DNA from: Paenibacillus sp. FSL H7-0326
GTDB lineage: Bacteria; Bacillota; Bacilli; Paenibacillales; Paenibacillaceae
Length of the DNA stretch: 64,000 bases
Direction: 5' to 3'
Assembly: GCF_001955535.1 (NCBI RefSeq)
Contig: NZ_MPVN01000005.1
Coordinates: forward strand, 124,001 to 188,000
The notes beneath the pieces were generated by a model that was not told the DNA's origin, ran no database searches, and worked only from the letters and a program-made list of their open reading frames with translations. A program made the translations under genes and the position numbers. Below are positions 61,157-64,000 of this stretch, piece after piece; position 1 is the first letter of the stretch; the number at the start of each line of letters is the position of its first letter.

Positions 61157-62154
61157 CGATCACCCCATGGATGTAGTAAGATCTTCCCGCTGCGCCCCGA
61201 TGCCGATACCTCGAAGGCCTCTTGAATACGGCTCATCGGGAACGTATGCGTTATGAGCTGCTTCGCTTGGGGGGAGCTTTGAATCAGCTTGATGAGCTGA
61301 GGGTACTCGCGTAGATTATAGTGCCAGGAGCCGATCAGTCGAATACCCTTGCGCAGCAGATCCTGGCTTATCCGAATGGGAGTCTCTGCGTGGCATTCCC
61401 CGACAAAGGCAATACTCCCCTTTCGCCGGACTGCATCGATCAGCAGACGGTGAGCGGCAACGGCTCCGGAGCAATCCAACCCGAAGTCCGGACCTTGTCC
61501 ATCGGTCAATGACCTGATCTGATTCACCGCATCTTCCTGACTCAGGTCGATAATTTCATCGGCACCGAGCCGCTTGGCAAGCTCGATGCGGTATTCGTTC
61601 GACTCTACCGCGATGACTCTCGCTCCGCGGTATTTGGCCGTTACGATGGCACCAAGCCCTACTGGTCCTAGTCCTGTAATGAGCACGGTGGAGAAGGCAT
61701 CCACTCCCATCGTAGAAAAGGCCCCGTGTGACGGCCCTAGCGCGCAGCAGGCAAGCGATGCCTCGTCATAGCTAAGCTGATCCGGGATGGGAAGCAGCAG
61801 CCAGGAGGGCTTCGCAATATATTGGGCCATGGTAGGTGCGGAATAGGGAAGGCTGTGCTCGCAGTGGATGAAATCGCCCGTGATGCATAGCTGGCAACGT
61901 CCGCAAGGATACTGCGGCATGACGACAACCCTGCTGCCGACGGCAATGTTACTGCCCGAAGCTGTCTCAACGACCTCTCCTGCGGCTTCATGCCCCAGGC
62001 AGCTGCTTACATGCCCCTGAAGGAAGCTCTTGTATTCAGCGCACATTGGTGCCGTATGAATCTTCACCAAAGCCCAGCCCTCCGGTAGCGCCGGCTTTTC
62101 CCTATCCGTTATTACGGCAAGCTTCTCTCCTATGATTTCGGCCGCCTTCATCAT
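61153..62154 (-). CDS. Zinc-dependent alcohol/sugar dehydrogenase
   Basis: The 333-residue medium-chain dehydrogenase has catalytic-zinc ligands Cys38 and His-Glu in LGHEAAGE, a structural-zinc loop CGRCQLCITGDFIHC and the NAD loop GLGPVGLG. The first zinc motif reads APMCAEYKS instead of CGxD, which is unusual and may change the substrate range. It overlaps the ThuA gene and the isomerase gene by four bases each. It likely oxidises or reduces a hydroxyl group of a sugar or polyol. Confidence 0.9.
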   Translation of the reverse strand: MMKAAEIIGEKLAVITDREKPALPEGWALVKIHTAPMCAEYKSFLQGHVSSCLGHEAAGEVVETASGSNIAVGSRVVVMPQYPCGRCQLCITGDFIHCEHSLPYSAPTMAQYIAKPSWLLLPIPDQLSYDEASLACCALGPSHGAFSTMGVDAFSTVLITGLGPVGLGAIVTAKYRGARVIAVESNEYRIELAKRLGADEIIDLSQEDAVNQIRSLTDGQGPDFGLDCSGAVAAHRLLIDAVRRKGSIAFVGECHAETPIRISQDLLRKGIRLIGSWHYNLREYPQLIKLIQSSPQAKQLITHTFPMSRIQEAFEVSASGRSGKILLHPWGDR

Positions 62155-62918
62155 CGACCCTCATCCTCCTTCAGCAGCCAGTGAATGGCATTGTTGATTA
62201 ATCTTCGAAATTCCGGCATGGTGAACTCCTCCGGATGACCTAGGGTGGTCATGAATACATTGCCTCCCCAAGCATTCCTCCGGGTCCAAGCTACAGGTTG
62301 AATTCGAGGGGCATTAATCGTCTGCTCCTTGAGCTCCGGATCCACTGTATGACCGTTCAAGAGCAGCTGTGCTCCTTCAGGCGGATAGGGCAGTACGTGA
62401 TACAGCCAAGACCGAACGTGAAAGCTTGACGGAAGCCCTTCCACTATGGGATGATGTTCAGCTCCCCGGCAGATCGAGACGTCAGTGCTCGATGAATGCC
62501 CATAGTGGCGAATCCAAGGCGCCCCAAGTACCTCGATCCCGAAGCGAGAATTCCATTCCTCCAGCGGATGTCCCTCCGGATAACGGAAACTATGCGTGCT
62601 GGTTCGAAAGCCTAAAATAGGCTTGCCAGATTGGACATAAGCGAGCAACGGACGAAACTGCTCCTCTGGCAGCTCGCGAAACCGTAGGTAGAGCACGATC
62701 AAATCCGCTGAAGCCAGTTTCTCCATTCCCGGTAGATTGGCTGTTTCCTTCGGTTCAGGAGAGGCAGTCAGTACTGTCACCCTCGCCCCATGCCCGTCGG
62801 AAATCTCCTTTGCTACCTGCGGTAAGGTTATTTCAGACAGATACTCATCCTCTCCGGCAATAAATACAATGTGCTTGCCAGTTAGCGAATCTTTCATCAT
62901 GTTCAATATCCCGACCAT
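62151..62918 (-). CDS. ThuA-family protein
   Basis: The 255-residue protein has the ThuA/class I amidotransferase-like fold: IVFIAGEDEYLSE, GFRTSTHSFRYP, HYGHSSSTD, VAWTRRNAWGGNVF and TTLGHPEEF. ThuA proteins take part in trehalose/sucrose use through 3-keto sugars, and their exact reaction is unsettled. It is the first gene of the operon. The start is uncertain: the ATG at 62918 has a purine run too close to it, and ATGs at 62900 and 62897 (MMKDSLT) are possible starts. Confidence 0.88.
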   Translation of the reverse strand: MVGILNMMKDSLTGKHIVFIAGEDEYLSEITLPQVAKEISDGHGARVTVLTASPEPKETANLPGMEKLASADLIVLYLRFRELPEEQFRPLLAYVQSGKPILGFRTSTHSFRYPEGHPLEEWNSRFGIEVLGAPWIRHYGHSSSTDVSICRGAEHHPIVEGLPSSFHVRSWLYHVLPYPPEGAQLLLNGHTVDPELKEQTINAPRIQPVAWTRRNAWGGNVFMTTLGHPEEFTMPEFRRLINNAIHWLLKEDEGR

Positions 62919-62989
62919 CCTTTACACAAATCAATATCTTCATAATTTGATTATAGCTTTCTCTTACTAACTTCACATGGACTAACCGT

Positions 62990-63020
62990 TTGACAATTTA
63001 TCTTTTTCTTTTATGATAAT
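62990..63020 (+). promoter_or_regulatory. Promoter of the third AraC gene
   Basis: TTGACA (62990-62995) and GATAAT (63015-63020) are 19 bases apart. Only about 24 bases separate the -10 box from the ATG at 63045, so the leader is very short. Confidence 0.5.
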
Positions 63021-63044
63021 TGTAAATGGCATAGGGGGATGAGT

Positions 63045-63884
63045 ATGTCAAACAGCATCCAAGTTACTCTCATGGGAATCAACACGCCACACGAGCCTGA
63101 TTTCATCTTAGATCGACCTGCCGGCTTCCATGCTTACGTGCTTTTGTGTTTTATGACTCCTTTCGTTGCCCGGACGGCGCAAGGAATGGAACAGGGCCGA
63201 ATCGGCGATTGCCTTCTCCATGATCCAAGCTTCGGCGAGTATCACCGCTCGGCACCTGGAATGACGGATGGCTTTCGTAACATATGGTTTCACTTATCCG
63301 GAGAACAGGTTCCCCTGCTCGCGGAGCAATATGACGTTCCGTTCAATGAAATTATTTCTACAGGCGACCCCGGCTGGCTGCTGCCGACCGCACGTGCGCT
63401 GGAGCATGAGCTGTTTCACCGCAAGCCCTACACGGTGGAGCGAATTACCTTGCTGGTCGAGGACCTTTTCCTTCAATTAGGCAGACAGAAGAAGTTAACT
63501 CAGGAATTGGAATCATATACGCCCCTGGAGAAGGAGCTGCGATATAAGTTTACTGAGATTCGGGCACAGGTTCACTCCGAATATCAGGAGCCGTGGAACG
63601 TGGAGAGGATGGCTAAGCTTGTGAATCTCAGTCCAGAGCGTTTTTGGGTGCTATATCAGAAATTTTTTAAAGCAAGCCCCAAGGATGACTTGATTACCAA
63701 ACGGCTGGAGGAGGCTAAGGTGCTGCTCATCAGCAGCAGCCGCAGTATCGAGCAGGTTGCCTTGGATTGTGGCTTTAACAGCGTGTTTTATTTCTCCCGA
63801 ATATTCAAAAAGCGCAACGGCTATTCACCTAGCGTTTTTCGTAAAAACCTCGGCAATTACGAAAAAGCAGGCCCTCTGGAATAG
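63045..63884 (+). CDS. AraC-family regulator of the ThuA/isomerase operon
   Basis: The 279-residue protein has an N-terminal cupin-like domain (FHAYVLLCFMTPF, GDCLLHDPSFGEYHRS, FRNIWFHLSG) and a C-terminal AraC domain (about 180-275: VERMAKLVNLSPERFWVLYQ and IEQVALDCGFNSVFYFSRIF). I chose the ATG at 63045 because the G-run at 63034-63038 is six bases from it and abuts the earlier ATG at 63039. It is divergent from the ThuA operon with 126 bases between the starts, so it probably activates it. Confidence 0.9.
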   Translation: MSNSIQVTLMGINTPHEPDFILDRPAGFHAYVLLCFMTPFVARTAQGMEQGRIGDCLLHDPSFGEYHRSAPGMTDGFRNIWFHLSGEQVPLLAEQYDVPFNEIISTGDPGWLLPTARALEHELFHRKPYTVERITLLVEDLFLQLGRQKKLTQELESYTPLEKELRYKFTEIRAQVHSEYQEPWNVERMAKLVNLSPERFWVLYQKFFKASPKDDLITKRLEEAKVLLISSSRSIEQVALDCGFNSVFYFSRIFKKRNGYSPSVFRKNLGNYEKAGPLE

Positions 63885-63895
63885 AGAGCCTGCTT
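63864..63895. terminator. Terminator after the AraC gene, overlapping its end
   Basis: AAAGCAGGC (63864-63872) pairs with GCCTGCTTT (63887-63895), with a shorter CTCT/AGAG pairing inside. The stop codon (63882-63884) lies in the loop. An A-run on the left supports termination of the convergent minus-strand gene. Confidence 0.7.
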
Positions 63896-63920
63896 TGATG
63901 TAATTGCCGGTAGGATTTAA

Positions 63921-64000
63921 TTAGTTCCTTCTTAATGCTGTGATGCCCAGTTGTTCCATGCTTCCTTCGGTATGCGAGCTCAAACTTTCGCTGCTTATTG
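63921..64000 (-). CDS. C-terminal end of an unrecognised protein (partial)
   Basis: A minus-strand frame is open from the right edge to TAA at 63921-63923 and gives about 25 residues ending MEQLGITALRRN. It is followed by a terminator with a U-tract on that strand, which supports a real gene end. The other two frames are also open for part of this stretch, so the assignment is tentative. I do not recognise the family. Confidence 0.35.
   Translation of the reverse strand, partial: ISSESLSSHTEGSMEQLGITALRRN

Overview
The window looks like chromosomal DNA of a Paenibacillus-type soil Firmicute. Supporting signs are strong AAGGAGG-like ribosome binding sites, several TTG starts, a YesM/YesN two-component pair with an Lpl-type (CUT1) sugar importer, many AraC regulators beside glycoside hydrolases, YsfC/D-like glycolate oxidase genes, a GltC-type LysR regulator and a WXG100/DUF4176 type VII secretion group. 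I see no rRNA, tRNA, CRISPR array, transposase or phage module.

Layout. 1-6.1 kb: housekeeping and transport (YitT-family membrane protein, amino-acid permease, DUF456 protein, a macro-domain protein with altered loops, FetAB-like exporter). 6.1-13.5 kb: surface proteins (a 1067-residue secreted glycerophosphodiesterase, an LCP cell-wall ligase, a DUF4353 lipoprotein). 13.7-17.4 kb: DUF4956 membrane protein and VTC-type polyphosphate polymerase, divergent from an OmpR-type two-component operon. 17.5-20.8 kb: a small orphan type VII secretion group (WXG100 protein, a DUF4176 protein, a membrane protein, a WXG-headed glycine-rich substrate, an EspG-like protein). 21.1-28.4 kb: FMN reductase, secreted DNase I-fold/jacalin protein, membrane-bound AraC sensor and an orphan sugar-binding lipoprotein. 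28.4-31.6 kb: an AT-richer LysR/SDR/MFS module. 31.7-34.1 kb: gltC-gdhA pair.

34.3-57.3 kb is a carbohydrate region. DUF2264 and GH88 genes lie opposite one AraC gene. Glycolate oxidase glcDF follows. A five-gene operon (GH105, heparinase II/III-like, RraA-like, zinc dehydrogenase, SDR) lies opposite a second AraC gene. Then come a SemiSWEET, a CUT1 importer and its YesM/YesN pair, and a pyruvyl-transferase-like gene. The lyases and hydrolases lack signal peptides, so uronate-rich oligosaccharides are probably imported and cut inside the cell. Three copies of a CTTAAG-N14-(C/A)TTAA(G/T) element precede the binding protein, the first permease and the pyruvyl-transferase-like gene. They look like a YesN regulon.

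57.4-63.9 kb: a mutarotase-like relic, then a tightly overlapped six-gene operon (ThuA, zinc dehydrogenase, three different sugar-isomerase TIM barrels, an alpha/beta hydrolase) opposite a third AraC gene. This is a plausible undescribed sugar-derivative pathway. The main novelty candidates are this operon, the EspG-like/WXG group, the CTTAAG regulon and the two-component/polyphosphate locus.
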